A stretch of DNA of 64,000 nucleotides from Isochrysis galbana (Eukaryota > Haptophyta > Isochrysidales > Isochrysidaceae). The stretch spans positions 3,124,600 through 3,188,599 of the forward strand of contig CM030941.1 in NCBI GenBank assembly GCA_018136815.1, read 5' to 3'. Numbering within the stretch: the first letter of the stretch is position 1; each line of letters opens with the position of its first letter. The notes below the pieces were generated by a model. That model was not told the DNA's origin. It did no database searches and saw only the letters and a program-made list of their open reading frames with translations. Of the stretch, positions 1 through 10,070 are shown one piece after another. The translations under genes were made by a program, and so were the position numbers.

Positions 1-475
1 GGCGGGTGCGAGATAATCAAGTCCCACCCGAGGTCTTGGACGAGATCCGCGTCCCCGTCGAAGTGCGGAATGTAGTCGACTTCGGACGGAAACAAATCAC
101 ATACGTCGCCACATCAGCGCCAGCAAGCAGAAACATCGACGAGACCACTCCACTCGTCTCGCCGATAACCAAGACGCGAGGACACGAGATGCCGTCGGGC
201 TGCATGGCCTCGACGTCACGCCTAATGTCGCCGAGCGTGGTACAGATTTCGTCGAAGTGGATGGGAAGTACGTGAGCCGGAGACTCAGGTGGTTGGCTAG
301 GCCGAAGAATGAGCTGTGCCGCCTCGGCGATATCTTTCGGCGTTACGTGAGCGGCACCGTGGGCGGCGGTGCGTTGAAAAGCGAGATCGAGGACGTACGA
401 GAGGGCCTCTCCCTCCTTCAAGGAAGGACGAGTGCGCGCGAGATGAACGAGCAAATCTTCAGCGGCCGGAATCAA
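1..475 (-). pseudogene. Fragment of a retroelement pol with methyltransferase-like domain, frameshifted
   Basis: The minus-strand frame encodes a stretch clearly homologous to the pol protein at 60.1-60.5 kb of this window. Both share an HFDE(I/L)C block, then PRVLV(I/V)GE(T/A)SGVVSSMF and the LLAGA(D/H)VAT block, in the same order. This is the N-terminal (SAM-binding, motif I-like) part of the cytosine-methyltransferase-like domain. After VAT the reading frame is lost near position 95. The next matching residues (PSEVDYIPHF, then GWDLI and a His-Pro) continue in another frame up to the window edge, so this copy is broken. It abuts a LINE 5' fragment on its right. It is a diverged relative, not a recent duplicate, of the element at the far end of the window. 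Confidence 0.7.
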
Positions 476-1060
476 AGCCAGGCGCACTGAAAGCTGGCAA
501 AGCGGAACGACAGCGGAAACGGAAACGGGACTGCGTGTGACCGGAATGCGGTGGTTGTTGGGTGGGTTGAGGTGGGGCTTGTTGTGTCTGTTGTGGCACC
601 TGCGCCTCAGGCCCAGCTGCCTCGGCGTACGATTTCTGGGAATTGTTCTTGGAAGAGTTGGAGGCCGAAAAGGCCCCCATGATGGATTGTTGTGTGAAGT
701 GCCCGCCCACGAGGGGTGCACTGGTGGTAGGAGTTGCCTCCATGAGGGTGACAGCAGTGCTGCCACCCACCATGGGGAGTCCTTGATTGAGTGGCATGGC
801 GGCAGAGGCAGGCAGCAGAGCCAGGGGCTGGCTCTGCTGTTCTGCAGGGAACAGGACTCTGCCTATTCCCTGCTTCTGAGGGTGTTGAGGAGGCTATGGC
901 GGGAGGATCATGTCGACGTCGCTGTCAGTGAGGGGGACAGCCTGCGAGCGCTTCGGCTCCGGCGGCTTGGGGCGACCCCGGTGGGGCGTCGTGGCGGCGG
1001 GGGGCTGGGAAGTGGGAGCGGTCGGCGCGCGCTCCATCGCTCAAACTATAACAATAGTTT
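459..1060 (-). mobile_element. LINE 5' end: terminal hairpin plus ORF1 N-terminal fragment
   Basis: Read on the minus strand, the segment starts with an imperfect palindrome (stem AACTAT/ATAGTT, about 1042-1060). A start codon follows in ATGGAGCGCGC, opening a frame MERAPT. The same hairpin-ATGGAGCGC start recurs at about 45.5, 43.08, 21.6, 19.63 and 10.18 kb. Downstream, a frame at 797-459 is rich in Gln/Pro and contains KSYAEAA, a motif common in gag-like ORF1 proteins. Frames change between pieces, so it is not intact. The hairpin end abuts a LINE 3' segment in the opposite orientation, the product expected from a 5' inversion during insertion. Confidence 0.6.
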
Positions 1061-1574
1061 TTCGAGATACCACCTATTAGTAACGGCGAAGGTCGGTTAT
1101 TTCTTTCAAAGGCTAAAAAAAAATGCGAACATATGGGGCTACACGCCCCGGGCAACAAACATATTCGGAAAATGATAAGCCCTCTATACTCTATACACGG
1201 TGGACAAAGATTTCAACCTAGGAACATCAGAAGACCTCTTGCAGGCGGCGAGAGGTTTGGACATACGAAACATCACCTAGGGTAGCTGAACCTCTTTAGT
1301 AGAAACCCCAGCGGATATCAAATGAAGATGAAACCCGAGCTAAAGCGCTAAAGCAGAACAAAGGAGGAGCCACAGTCTCCCGCCCCCTTCTCTCCAACTC
1401 CTGGCCAACGCAGCGCGCGCAGCCTCCCCGGAACCAGCTTCTCCGTTAAAGAGAGAGCTGGGGAAGGGGGAGGGGGTTGACAGGGGTTAGGTTTGGGTAG
1501 TAGGGAGGTTCACTAGCACTCTGCCTCACGCCGCACATGTACATGTAGCGGGGACATTTAAGAAGACTTTTTTT
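1061..1574 (+). mobile_element. LINE 3'-end fragment (C-terminal codons plus 3' UTR)
   Basis: The start encodes RYHLLVTAKVG and FFQRLKK, matching the minus-strand LINE tail at 53.55-53.76 kb. The following roughly 300 bases (through CTCCGTTAAAGAGAGAGCTGG-like sequence and the ACATGTAGCGG box) match the reverse complement of 53.26-53.55 kb. The segment ends in TTAAGAAGAC followed by a T run, the 3' terminus shared with copies at 20.86, 21.12 and 53.26 kb. The coding part is degraded by frameshifts. No TSD could be assigned because the left end runs out of the window. Confidence 0.7.
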
Positions 1575-1893
1575 ACTTTATACGAGTGATCGGGCTACCT
1601 TTACCTTCATCAACCAGTGCAAGCGACTCTAAAATTCCATCTTCCAGTCTTGCAGTCACTCGCTGAAAATTGCATCTTCCAGACACTCCTCACTCTCTCT
1701 TCTACTCTCCAGCCGTTTTTCCTCCGATCAGTATCCGTCGTCTTCTGGTACTCTAGACTTACGTGTTTTCTTCTCTAGAGTAGAGTACTCCTCGAGAAAA
1801 TGTCCTTTTCGCTTTCGCTTCCAGTCTCTCCTCTCACTCTCTCTCCTCCCTCCTTCTGGCCAGGTTTCCTCCGCCTCGTGTCCCTAAGCTTAT
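1575..1893. other. Intergenic region upstream of the temptin/RING gene
   Basis: No coding frame is supported. The second half is pyrimidine-rich with repeated CTCTC and a duplicated (C)ATCTTCCAG word, as expected of a 5' UTR or promoter-proximal region in this genome. An ATG at 1800 opens a short frame that overlaps the main ORF out of phase and could act as an upstream ORF. Confidence 0.3.
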
Positions 1894-3678
1894 TTGGCGT
1901 ATTTTCTTCTCAATCGTTGTGTCCGCCTTGTCCGCCTTGTCCTGGACTTCATGCCCTCTGCCGCCTGCATCATGCTCCTCACCGCGATGCATGCAAGCCT
2001 CAAGCCTTGGTCGAGACTGCCAAACGGAAATCGCCCGTTCGACCGCGATGTCTTCTACACCAACCCCTTCTGGGCTGACTTCGAGCGGGCCGGGTCATTC
2101 TGGACCATAGAATTGTGCAACGCCGACTCGGATGGGGACGGACAGAGCAACGGCCTCGAGATGGGAGACCCGTGCTGCGAGTGGTTTCCCGGGGACACGC
2201 CCGCGTACACTGAGGATATCAGTTTCGTCGGCGATGCATTTAGCACGACCAGCCGAACGATGCCCCAGTGTGCTTCCAGCCATGCAGTCGATAGATGCAG
2301 CACGACTTTCTTGGCGTCTCCCGCCTGGTCTCAACTCCCCAATGGAAATCGCTCCTTCAGCCACCATTTCCACTACGCCGACTCCTTCTGGATTGATTTC
2401 GACAACGCTGGCTGTATCTGGACCATAGAATTGTGCAACGCCGACTCGGATGGGGACGGACAGAGCAACGGCCTCGAAATGGGAGACCCGTGCTGCGAGT
2501 GGCTTCCCGGGGACACGCCCGCATTCACTGAGGATATCAGTCTCGTCGGTAATGCATTTTGCAAGACTAACCGAAGGATGCCCAAATGCAGTACTCCTCG
2601 TAGCCGTGTGGTGCATGGCTACGGTACGGTGGCCATCTTGTCTCTCACAGTCTTCCTCGCGTTTCTTTTCCGCTCCTTCAACACGTTCAGAAGGTGGCTT
2701 TTGCGGTTGCCCATATCTCTTACCGTCCTCTTTAGCTTTCTCTGGAGACAGTGGCTTCTATGGGCGACAGCAATTTTTTCAACTGTGGTTGCAAGACTTC
2801 GTAGGCTCGCGCCTTCTCTGCATTCCCTTCAGATCCTGTTTTGCCGCCTCCTGCAAAATCTTGCGTCGCTTCTTTTAAACATTCTTCTCCTGCCCGTTAT
2901 TGTTCTGATGCAATTCATGGCGCGTTCAAGTGCGAACCGACAACTTGTGTTCTCTCTTGTGGCGCCTCAGCTGTGGGCGACCGGCTTCATCGGTAAGTCT
3001 CTTAATCAGACCGCGTGCATCCATTTAAACCTCCTTTGTTGTATTCATCACTACTGGAGGTCGCAGCACTTGCTCCTCCGGTCGACTGTCGGTGATGCAA
3101 TGCTTTTGTGCACTACCTTGGTGAAGATCGGTGCCCTGTTCTGGATATCCGCATCAACAGGGGCGCAAACAATGCTTTTGATGTTGCTTTTACCGGCGAT
3201 GATGCTCATTTTTCATGATGCTGCCATGACGGATGGCATGTGTCTGGCAGCAGCCTTTGGTTACCTGGTTCTCCCACTGATTGCAGACGGCCTCAACGCG
3301 GCCGGCCTGGAAACGAAAACATTGGATGGGGTGGTACGAATGTTCTCGCCCCTCTGTTTCTGGTCAATGACTTTCATGCAAAGTGACGTGAGCGAACTTC
3401 GCGCAATCGCTCGCAAATTATCGTTTATCGCTCGTAGCCCTTTGGCTAGTGGATTCTGCACAGACGCTCACCCCTCGCCAGGGTCTGACTCGTCTGTGAA
3501 CAACTTGGCAACAACAAACGATCGTGTGATATGCATAGTGTGTCTAGAGCGGGAGCGCAACATCGCCTTTGAACCGTGCGGACACTGTGTGTGTTGCCGT
3601 TTGTGCGCAATTCCAATGACGAGGTGTCCATTGTGTAGGGCTCAGGTGGTACGGCAACTTCCGATATTTCTTAGCTAG
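1894..3678 (+). CDS. Membrane RING-HC E3 ligase-like protein with two temptin-like repeats
   Basis: Single open frame of 594 codons. The first ATG is at 1894; the ATG at 1951 (MPSAACIMLLTAMHA) gives a better signal-peptide-like start. Two near-identical modules follow, each with LPNGNR, then (F/I)WTIELCNADSDGDGQSNG and DPCCEW. This matches the temptin Cys-Cys domain (extracellular, Ca-binding-like DxDGDG). Several hydrophobic segments (about residues 245-460) predict multiple membrane spans. The C-terminus carries a RING-HC zinc finger: C-x2-C, then CGH, a Cys three residues after the His, C-x2-C and CPLC. Inference: an extracellular sensing region coupled to a cytosolic ubiquitin-ligase domain. 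The temptin DNA units (2101- and 2419-) are almost identical, so the duplication is recent or homogenised. The ligand and substrate are unknown. Confidence 0.8.
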   Translation: MAYFLLNRCVRLVRLVLDFMPSAACIMLLTAMHASLKPWSRLPNGNRPFDRDVFYTNPFWADFERAGSFWTIELCNADSDGDGQSNGLEMGDPCCEWFPGDTPAYTEDISFVGDAFSTTSRTMPQCASSHAVDRCSTTFLASPAWSQLPNGNRSFSHHFHYADSFWIDFDNAGCIWTIELCNADSDGDGQSNGLEMGDPCCEWLPGDTPAFTEDISLVGNAFCKTNRRMPKCSTPRSRVVHGYGTVAILSLTVFLAFLFRSFNTFRRWLLRLPISLTVLFSFLWRQWLLWATAIFSTVVARLRRLAPSLHSLQILFCRLLQNLASLLLNILLLPVIVLMQFMARSSANRQLVFSLVAPQLWATGFIGKSLNQTACIHLNLLCCIHHYWRSQHLLLRSTVGDAMLLCTTLVKIGALFWISASTGAQTMLLMLLLPAMMLIFHDAAMTDGMCLAAAFGYLVLPLIADGLNAAGLETKTLDGVVRMFSPLCFWSMTFMQSDVSELRAIARKLSFIARSPLASGFCTDAHPSPGSDSSVNNLATTNDRVICIVCLERERNIAFEPCGHCVCCRLCAIPMTRCPLCRAQVVRQLPIFLS

Positions 3679-3718
3679 AAATACGTTAGGTAGAGAGTAG
3701 AGAGCTAAATCTAGGCTC

Positions 3719-3756
3719 TAAAAAAAAGATCTGAAGATTCAGGGCTACACACCTAT
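3719..3756 (-). mobile_element. 3' terminus of a short retroposon family
   Basis: On the minus strand this reads AGGTGTGTAGCCC(T)GAA..CTTCAGAT followed by a T run. It matches the 39-bp insertion at 10087-10125, which is flanked by a clear TSD. How far the element extends to the right is not visible. Confidence 0.45.
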
Positions 3757-4185
3757 CGCTAGTCGGTACCTCTCACCGCATATCCACCATCGCCCTTCTA
3801 TCCCTTTCCTCCACTCCCTCGCCTTCCCCCCCTCTTTCCAGGCGGCTTGCCTTCATTTGGTCTCCTTTCCCTCACTCTCACCCTACCATGAGCCCCCCCC
3901 GCGAGCACCCCGAAGGAGAGGCCCAGGAGCACCCCGTACGCGACGAGAACAGCATCGCCTTGGCTCGGCATGAAGGCGCGCCCCGAGAGGGTCTCCTTCG
4001 ACAACGCCTGAGCCATCCACAACGCCTAGGGAGCCTACTCGCCGGGGGATGGGGTAGAGGGGCTGTGGATGGGAAGGGGGGGGGGTGCCTCTCTCTCTCC
4101 GCGCGCCCGCCCCCAAAAATATCTGACGAGCAAGGTTGCTCTCCGGCGGGGGCGTCTCGTCCGCTCTTTCGCGGAGACACGCCCT
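3757..4185. other. Intergenic, GC-rich, no supported gene
   Basis: CT-rich and C/G-homopolymer sequence. Several overlapping frames exist on both strands but none shows a recognisable domain or a consistent codon pattern. Confidence 0.3.
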
Positions 4186-4640
4186 TCAAGAGGTGTTTCC
4201 CTGTTTACTCATTATTACCTTGTAAGCTTCCTCGACTACGACATGATATTCTTCGTTTAGCTTATTAATGTCACGAATACATTTGCCGGCATATTCTTGA
4301 GAGTACTCACTGACGATCTCAATGAACAATTCTAGCTTCCGTTGCAGTTCGTATAGTTTTGTGTTATTGCTACGTAGTAATAGCAGCTTCTTTTTATTGA
4401 ATACCGGGCAGTAGGCTTCTAAGACTTTGTCGTATCTTTCCTTGAATTCTCGCAGATGTTTTTTTAAGTGATTGCTAACTTCAGGTTTGGTAAGTACGTA
4501 GTTCTCGATATGGTGCGGCCTTGGTGCACTACCATGGGCCCGGTTGTGGGTGCGAGTTCGGGGCAGGCCTGTTGGGTGTTCACTCGTGTCCTTTTTCTTG
4601 TTCGTGCATGCTTGCGGTCTTCGCGCGGCCTAGGGTGCGC
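4186..4640 (-). pseudogene. AT-rich open frame without ATG, lysine/glutamate-rich, unknown
   Basis: On the minus strand a frame is open from just after a stop near 4640 to the TGA at 4186-4188. It has no usable ATG. The downstream two thirds are markedly AT-richer than the surroundings. They encode a Lys/Glu/Tyr-rich, probably helical sequence with stretches such as NHLKKHLREFKERYDKVL, KKKLLLLRSNNTKLYEL and YAGKCIRDINKLNEEY. I do not recognise the family. The composition suggests a different origin, such as a virus-derived or transferred fragment or a C-terminal piece of an element whose 5' part is lost. A LINE C-terminal fragment lies immediately upstream in the same orientation. Confidence 0.4.
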
Positions 4641-4676
4641 TGAAAAGTTCTGGTCGGGCTCGTTGGCACGTTCCTT

Positions 4677-5060
4677 TTACATTGTTCGTTGGCCCGCCTC
4701 CGCACCCGCGTCGGGGTTGGCCTTAACCAAATGCTCTATCCCCAGCCTTGAGGCTAGAGCTAGGAGTTCCGCGCTGGGAATGGGGTTGCCTTTGTCGTCC
4801 GAGTCGTATAGGGGGCGAAACGCGCCCAGGTCGATTCTTTTTTTCGGTTGTCGCCCCATGCCGGCTTGGTGGTTGGGCGGTCCTCGATGAGTCCGTCGAG
4901 TTTGCGAAGAGGAGTGCGCAGCATAGTTTCGTGAATCTTTCAATGGTGCGTATTAGCACCGATTCTTCCGAGAAGTTGACGTAGTCGTAGTAGATCCTAT
5001 AGAAATCCGTAATGATGTATCTACCTCGCCAAGTCCGATCGGAGGCCTCCACCCTTATCA
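4677..5060 (-). pseudogene. LINE C-terminal fragment
   Basis: The minus strand encodes WRGRYIITDFYRIYYD, then NFSEESVLIRTIERF and ALLFANSTDSSRT. These are near-identical in order to the tail of the LINE copy at 43.5-43.7 kb (YIITDFYRIHYD, FSEESVLIRTLDRY, ALLFANTTDSAR). A frame change follows into MGRQPKKRIDLGAFRPLYD and a stop at 4677. The copy is 5'-truncated and frameshifted. Confidence 0.65.
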
Positions 5061-5282
5061 GTGATAAGCCCCGAATCTCATACTGAGGACTCGTCCAAAA
5101 TTGGTCCACCCCCTAGCCCAGTCGGTCGGCTCGGGCCAAGTCCGCTCGACCATCCGCTCGCTCGCCCCCATCGGTGTCTTCACACTAGAAAGAAGTATGA
5201 ATTCGAGATCCCAGTGTCGCAAGAATCTGGATCTGGATCCGTACTGCTACGCGACTACTCTTAAAAAGATATGCATCGGAGG

Positions 5283-5345
5283 GGGCCCCACACTCAGATA
5301 CCACGCGGGGGGGCCTGGCCCCCCGACCCATTATAAACTTATAAC
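5283..5345 (-). repeat. Possible hairpin-start of a SINE-like element (fragment)
   Basis: On the minus strand TTATAAGTTTATAATGGGTC is followed by GGGGGGCC/GGCCCCCC. This resembles the 5' hairpin plus ATGG plus GC-rich palindrome at 43.2, 43.4 and 45.82 kb. It is short and diverged, so the assignment is tentative. Confidence 0.3.
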
Positions 5346-5493
5346 ACCTCGGCATATATATATATAGGGGCGTGGCTACATACAGCTACCAGGTACAGTA
5401 GTTATCCCCATAGCCATAGCCACGCGTGAGGCGAGAATATTAAAAGGTTCTTTTCAGGATCCATCGGGCTGATGGCACGGCACCACTCTCACA

Positions 5494-5980
5494 TCAACAC
5501 TCTCAACACTTACATATCTTAAGCACGGAACACGGAACGCACGGAGACGTGCTGACAGACTGATCAAGGAAGAGAATGCCGACAAGAGAGCGACGGGGCG
5601 ACGGACGATCCGACGGGGCGACAATTACGCACAGGAATAAGGAAGGAATCTTTCGAAAAGCCATAGCTGGTTTAATGAAGACCGAAGTGAAGCAGCACCA
5701 CGATATAATCCATAATCCAACGGCTAGCACCTGACACTTGAGGCCTGAGGCCTGAGGCCTGAGCTTGAGGGAGATCAGGATCAGGGTCACACAAGGGGGC
5801 GGTTCCTTGGACCGGCGTTACCTAAACGCGCGACATAATCTTAAAACGCTAGGGGCACGCCAGGAGGTAAACCAGGCGAGGGGCAAAGCAGGCGACAAGG
5901 TAGGCCACAAAGGAGGCGAGGGCGAAGAAGGTGCAGGGGCATAGAAGCGTGAAACGTAGACGACTTCTAAAACAAAAAGG
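5494..5980 (-). repeat. Dispersed repeat DR-A, copy 1
   Basis: About 490 bp matching, in reverse orientation, the sequence at 17032-18604 (after removal of nested insertions there) and, in part, 44904-45150. Shared landmarks are the terminus CTTCTAAAACAAAAAGG, GGTCACACAAGGGGGCGGTT, and GACGGGGCGACGGACGATCC. This copy has a local triplication of GAGGCCT near 5740-5762. It has no coding capacity. It may be an untranslated part of a retroelement, since the 45-kb copy directly follows LINE coding sequence. Confidence 0.65.
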
Positions 5981-6331
5981 ATGCGACCGATGACCGCCTC
6001 TCGCCGCTCCAAATGATCTGTCGGAGGGATTCCCGCGAGTCCACACGCGGGATCCGTCCCGCCGCTGCAATCGCAATCACGGCGAGTCCGTGGAGGCAGA
6101 CGCACTCAGCGGGATTGCTGGGACACGCCGACTGAATGGTTGTGTACGAGGGGGCGGGCGCGCCGCTGCACGACGAGTATGTCCAGCCGCAGCCGCTTCA
6201 GCAGCTGTGAGTCTGCCAAGGCCCGCCCGCCCCGCTGCAGCTGCGTCTTAAACCCCGTGATTCCCTACCCCTCTGCGAACTATGGTGGTGGTGCACAGGC
6301 CGGTGCCGATCAGCATAACGTGCTTTGAGCG
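5981..6331. other. Intergenic region before the 6.3-8.5 kb gene
   Basis: No domain or repeat is recognised. The region could hold 5' exons or the promoter of the downstream spliced gene, but no exon could be supported. Confidence 0.25.
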
Positions 6332-8512
6332 TTGTGTGCCCTCCTTCCTTGCATCGAACCCACCTCCCACGTGGCGACGTCGAGCGAAACCCGCTCGGAA
6401 TGCTGTGACGTATCCAAGGCGAAGCTGTTGTGCACAACAACCACAGCCCCCGCAAATATTGGCGATCTCTCCTGGCGCAGGTGGTGGCGTCTTCTCATGC
6501 CATACCGCTACAAGGAGTGCCCTGACCACGTGATCGTCAAAGGAGCGGAGCGGACGCAACCGTCTCGCATGGGATCCTTCGCCAAGACGGAGCACACACA
6601 CGATTCACGTCCCGTGTACAAGAACCGCTACGACCAGTTTCTGTGGTTCTCGCGCCAGGATGGCAACTGGCTCATCGGCCCCGATTATACACGGGCAGAA
6701 CGAGCGGTGCAGTCAACTACCGGCGCTGGACCTACCTCATGCCCCGCTGATGGGGCGGACTGGGCGGCCATTGGCGACTCAGGAAGCTTGCTGGATAAGG
6801 GCGGCCTTTGGGAGTTCGGAAACATCACGGTGGCCACGCAATGGTGTGGTGATGAAGGTCCACAGGTGAGCTAGCGACAGGGGCCAAGTCCCGACCAGAG
6901 CATGCCTTGCACCACAGAGCGCAAGCCGCATTAACTTTGTTTGTTAAGCTGTTTCGGCATCATCACGCCTTCATGCGTTCTACCCGTGTTGATGACCATT
7001 ATCGTTCTGGACACAGCTTCTTTGGCGCACTGTTGCACGAGAGTGTGGCAACCATGAGCATGAGGAAACGATCACCTCGACGCTCACGGAATGCGCCCGC
7101 CGAGCCGACGGTGCACCGAATGCTGAGTCAGGTAGGCTATTCTCCATTGTTGTAGCCGTGGGACGCTCCAGGCGCTGCGCCTCGCTGCGTTGATGGGACT
7201 GATGACTGCAGACAGCATGGTATGCTGCATATCGGGGATATTGCGGGCGGTGCATATCCAGCTGCTGCATCTGAACTATCGATGCCTAGGACTTAATACT
7301 GGACCACATAGCATCGCCTCGAATGGTAATTTAGGAATCAGCCACCTCGGCTCTTTTTGGGAGGATGGCGCGCTGCGCTCTCGCACCGAGTTCGAATGGA
7401 CACCTACAGCGAAAGCATACGTACAAGCCAGGTGATACACGTCGCACACACCTCGTTCATAGATAGCGCCGCCTCATGCAGTGCGTTGGGAGCTCGCGCG
7501 CCATCAGATGCACGAGGCCAACGCCAGACGACTCGCACCCTTCCCGAAGCGTGCCTGCCCCTACGCTTCGAGCTCGCAGTAAGGACGGTGTGCATTCCAA
7601 GCCGGGCCGTGACGATGTCGCGATAGAACTCGAAATGGTGCAAGTAGCGGAGGCGCAACTTCATCAGTATGCCCAGTGAGCGCCATCGCCCAATTTTGAG
7701 AAACCGAGTCGGGAATGCGGGTGGGAGATTCGTACGTGCAAGCAACGCGCCGCATAGATCCATCGGGAGTGTGTGAGCTTGCCAGTCCGCCCAAAGCGCA
7801 AACTTGCCTGCCACTTGTGCTTATCGAGCGCCCGATTTCCCATTTAACTGATGGGTATCCTGCCCCTTAGGTGCCGTCGCAACCCTGATGCCTACATCGG
7901 TGTTCCGTACAAGCAACTTTTAGAAGGCGGCGGGGCCGATGCAGGTGAGCCTAGTAGCGAGCATATTGTTCATTGGCTTCTAGAGCGGACTTCATCAGGA
8001 TAGCGAGTTTGCCTTGAGCTTCCTATCGCACATACGACCAAGTTCGACATCTCACTCGCTGACCCTGGTAATCCCGCCCATATTCGCCTACAAGATGGCA
8101 TGCCAAAGTGCAATGAAGTTCAACAGATGCGGGGCCGATGTGAGGGCGAACCCGAATTCCATTTTGACTACTATCGCACATGCCATGGAAGGTTCGACGT
8201 TACTCCAACATCGGTGTGCGGCATTGTCATGCTTGCATAGGGTGTATTAGCAGTCGCCATCTTCAGTCTTTGCTTTCCCCAATTTTGTTGCAGTGGTTTT
8301 GCACCCGTGGCATCAATCGGCCCACCTACCTGAATCCTGGACTTTTGGGCATAGAGCCCACTGCTGATTATGCAGTACAACCATGGCTTCCAAGTGGCAT
8401 CGTCCTCGCCAGCGTGGCGTTTGCCGCCTATCTAGTGGCAAGCAAGCTCGCTAAATTGGGAAATCCTCGGTCAATCATTCGAGGCGATGAAGTAATAGGC
8501 AGTCTGCATTGA
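6332..8512 (+). CDS. Spliced gene for a predicted C-terminally anchored membrane protein, function unknown
   Basis: Partial gene model; the start is uncertain. Exon A ends at 6865 before GTGAGC. It encodes a block ending in RPVYKN, then a Tyr/Phe-Leu-Trp-Phe segment and WLIGPDY, a pattern seen in secreted algal proteins. Further exons bounded by AG/GT keep open frames: 7017-7131, 7212-7431 (SHLGSFWEDGALRSRTEFEW), about 7463-7578 (RWELARHQMHEANARRL), 7871-7944 (RRNPDAYIGVPYKQLLEGG), about 8004-8213 (EFHFDYYRTCHGRFDV) and 8294-8512. Phases agree across A-7017, 7017-7212, 7578-7871 and 8213-8294; two joins (7431-7463 and 7944-8004) are not resolved. The last exon has a hydrophobic span (WLPSGIVLASVAFAAYLV) and a short basic tail, so a type I membrane protein is likely. 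I do not recognise a catalytic family. Confidence 0.45.
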
Positions 8513-9063
8513 AGGGCAATCGCTAACTAAGCAAGGCGCTCGAGAAGCTACCAAGCAAGAGGCAAGAGGCAAACAAACGTGAAAATGAGCGGGCTGTAGG
8601 ACAGATTGCGTGTGTGGGATGTGAGCCGTGCGCGAGGACTCACGCTCACGCACACAGCATGAAACTGTGCTGAAAAACGACGACACTTCTTGCTTGCTAG
8701 CCGATGGACCCACGAAACTATAGGGGTGGCGAGCGTAAAGATGGTCCTCGTTTGCTCGATGTGGTGCGACGTGATCACCGAATGAAGTAGAGAGAAGGAA
8801 ACTGCGAGTATCGGGTAGTAGGTAGGTGTGGCCACTTCTGCACCTAGCACCTGGATCATATGGGAACGAGTGGTGCGCGGCGCGTAGACAGACCAGACAG
8901 TAGACAGTAAACGTTGCGGCATACGCGAGAGCAGGTAAAAACGATAAAATATTCCTACCGTATATGCGGCCGTGGACCCACTACTTTATTTAACGTAGGA
9001 AACTTCCTACACTTCCACTCCCCTGGCCCTTTCCCCAACTAGGATGCGAGTCATACGAATTTC
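8513..9063. other. Intergenic, nothing recognised
   Basis: Mixed composition with no domain-bearing frame. It presumably contains the 3' UTR of the upstream gene. Confidence 0.25.
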
Positions 9064-9067
9064 ACTA

Positions 9068-10062
9068 TCTCTTAAGAGGCGGCTGGAAGCACCTGCAAAG
9101 GTGCTTCGAGACCCTTTTTTATTCCTAGCATATTGGCGGCCCCTTGGAGCCTAGAGAACACTAAAATTGAGCTGGAGCCTTGCCATCAATATGGAGGACT
9201 AGTCTTATGCATAAGATGGAGTCGCATCGCCCGAAATTTGCTCCCATGACCTGATCGGTGGCGATGCTGCCGACGAGCCGGCGTCGCACGTCGTTCACAA
9301 CGCATGCTGCAGGAGATCGAGTAAGAGTTCACAACTCTCATCAAGATTATACGTGTCGGGGGCATTTATTGATGCTGAGTAATCTAAGCCTTACAAATCA
9401 TACACAAGATGAACTGCTCACAAACCCTTTGGACCAGAATATTTCATGGGCAAAGCGTTCCCCTTTGAGACAGACCACATACAAGCGAGCGGAGACGAGC
9501 ACACAACACACAAAAGCATTCAGACTGCACGTGCGCGCATTGCAGTGGACTGCCTGCGCGTCGCCGTGGCCAGCGCGCAGGCAGCCCATATGTGTCTAGC
9601 CATAACACTCCCTGATCGGGCGCGCAGACACAGACAGCCTGCCGTAAAATTGCTGGCTCGTGCTCGTGCGCTGCGCCATTGCCGCTGCAGCAGCTAGCCG
9701 CCAACACCAGCAGCCACTCGCCCGCCACTGTGGCGATCGGAACGTGCCGACCCACAAACAAAGGCAACCAGGCTTGTCAGTCCCCCTTCCCACCGCCTAG
9801 ATGTTCGCCCATCTGCTCGTGAAAGGTGAAGCACCTTTCGCGGAGCGCGCATGCAGCGCCGCCCAGGTGACACAAATGGTGACCTAGCTCGCGCTGCGCG
9901 TCGAGCTGGGGGCTAGGGCCAAGATATGATGGGTGAGGGGTATGGAGACGCCCTCCCATGCCGCTACAGCCGCCAACGAGGTGGTCTGAGAGGCATGGGA
10001 GGGCACGGCGCGGCGCGGCAACGGCGTGCAGCACCTCCGAAGGTGCTTCGCCTCTTAAGAGA
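9068..10062. mobile_element. Non-coding element with 14-bp terminal inverted repeats and TA duplication
   Basis: TCTCTTAAGAGGCG at 9068-9081 is repeated inverted at 10049-10062. TA lies on both outer sides. Just inside each terminus is a GAAGCACCT...AGGTGCT(TC) stem. The interior shows no transposase. TA duplication plus TIRs would fit a Tc1/mariner-like non-autonomous element. The TTAA in the TIR centre could alternatively point to piggyBac-like biology. Confidence 0.4.
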
Positions 10063-10070
10063 TATACCAT

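Noticed and set aside
2993-3066. GTAAGT...GCAG intron-like stretch inside the temptin/RING gene
   Set aside because: It is 74 nt long, so removal would break the frame that reaches the intact RING finger; the unspliced frame is continuous.
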